Assembly: GCA_938003555.1 (NCBI GenBank)
Contig: CALKXN010000194.1
Span: forward strand, 1-7,013
Length of the DNA: 7,013 nucleotides
Direction: 5' to 3'
Origin: an uncultured Robiginitomaculum sp.
GTDB taxonomy: Bacteria > Pseudomonadota > Alphaproteobacteria > Caulobacterales > Maricaulaceae
Within the stretch, counting starts at the first letter, position 1; the number at the start of each line of letters is the position of its first letter. The position numbers were made by a program, and so were the translations under genes. Shown piece by piece: positions 6,884 through 7,013 of the stretch. The notes under the pieces are model-generated. The model worked only from the letters and a program-made list of their open reading frames with translations. It was not told the DNA's origin and did no database searches.

Positions 6884-7013
6884 TTAATCCCGAAAGTTTT
6901 TAAACTGCAAAGGTTGATCCAACCCCATGCCCTTCATGAAGGCCATGGCGGTTTGGAGATCGTCGCGTTTCTTGCCCGAAACGCGCAGCTCTTCACCTTG
7001 AATAGCGACCTGA
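6884..7013 (-). CDS. yajQ: YajQ family (UPF0234/DUF520) nucleotide-binding protein, C-terminal fragment
   Basis: Only the last 42 codons and the TAA stop (6884-6886) are inside the window; the 5' part lies beyond base 7013. The reverse-strand translation starts [20 protein letters not shown] and ends PLQFKNFRD, matching the conserved YajQ C-terminus (E. coli YajQ, about 163 aa, also ends in a QF-x-NFRD pattern). The family is cytosolic, with a double ferredoxin-like fold. Members bind nucleotides, and a Xanthomonas homologue has been reported as a cyclic-di-GMP effector. Whether this one binds c-di-GMP cannot be told from the fragment. It converges on the amidohydrolase with 12 bases between stops and a hairpin across the junction. 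Too short to appear as a full ORF, but the match is unambiguous. Confidence 0.9.
   Translation of the reverse strand, partial: QVAIQGEELRVSGKKRDDLQTAMAFMKGMGLDQPLQFKNFRD

Noticed and set aside
6893..6912. Short inverted repeat AGTTT-TT-AAACT near the yajQ 3' end
   Set aside because: It is made by the codons of the conserved QFKNF ending of YajQ, is AT-rich and short, and needs no other explanation.
1..7013. Mobile element, CRISPR, tRNA/rRNA, riboswitch or defence system
   Set aside because: Coding genes with known families fill almost all of the window; no terminal repeats, repeat-spacer arrays, tRNA-like cloverleaf or transposase motifs were seen.

Overview
The window reads as ordinary chromosomal DNA from an alphaproteobacterium-like Gram-negative, perhaps a marine, moderate-GC member of the Hyphomonadales/Caulobacterales group. 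This placement is an inference from three things: PAS-rich soluble hybrid kinases, a thymidine kinase beside a COG2236-type phosphoribosyltransferase, and a lipoprotein-type amidohydrolase next to yajQ. No rRNA, tRNA, CRISPR array, insertion sequence or phage gene was seen.

Layout. Bases 1-1687 (+) hold the 3' part of a hybrid sensor histidine kinase (PAS, HisKA, HATPase, receiver) whose start lies before the window. It converges, with 5 bases between stop codons, on a two-gene minus-strand salvage unit: thymidine kinase (tdk, 2893 to 2294) followed after 22 bases by a purine-type phosphoribosyltransferase (2271 to 1693). A hairpin plus U-tract at 1666-1695 looks like the terminator of that unit and sits inside the kinase's last codons. 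A 167-base divergent intergenic region (2894-3060) separates tdk from a second, full-length hybrid histidine kinase (3061-5127, +). This is a clear paralogue of the first, with two PAS domains, kinase core and receiver. Then come a predicted lipoprotein amidohydrolase of the YtcJ-like Amidohydro_3 family (5174-6871, +) and, on the minus strand, the last 42 codons of yajQ (6884-7013, cut by the window end).

How they work together. The two kinases have all catalytic motifs and a C-terminal receiver but no HPt domain. They therefore probably pass phosphate to an HPt protein encoded elsewhere, perhaps a shared one. tdk and the phosphoribosyltransferase form a nucleoside/nucleobase salvage operon. 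The amidohydrolase would act in the cell envelope. No sequence evidence links the kinases functionally to the salvage genes; their interleaving is simply the most notable structural feature. I found no convincing new system here. The points worth checking are the duplicated kinase pair around an inverted salvage operon, the overlapping terminator, the repeated TGGGA motif at the second kinase's start, and several start-codon corrections.
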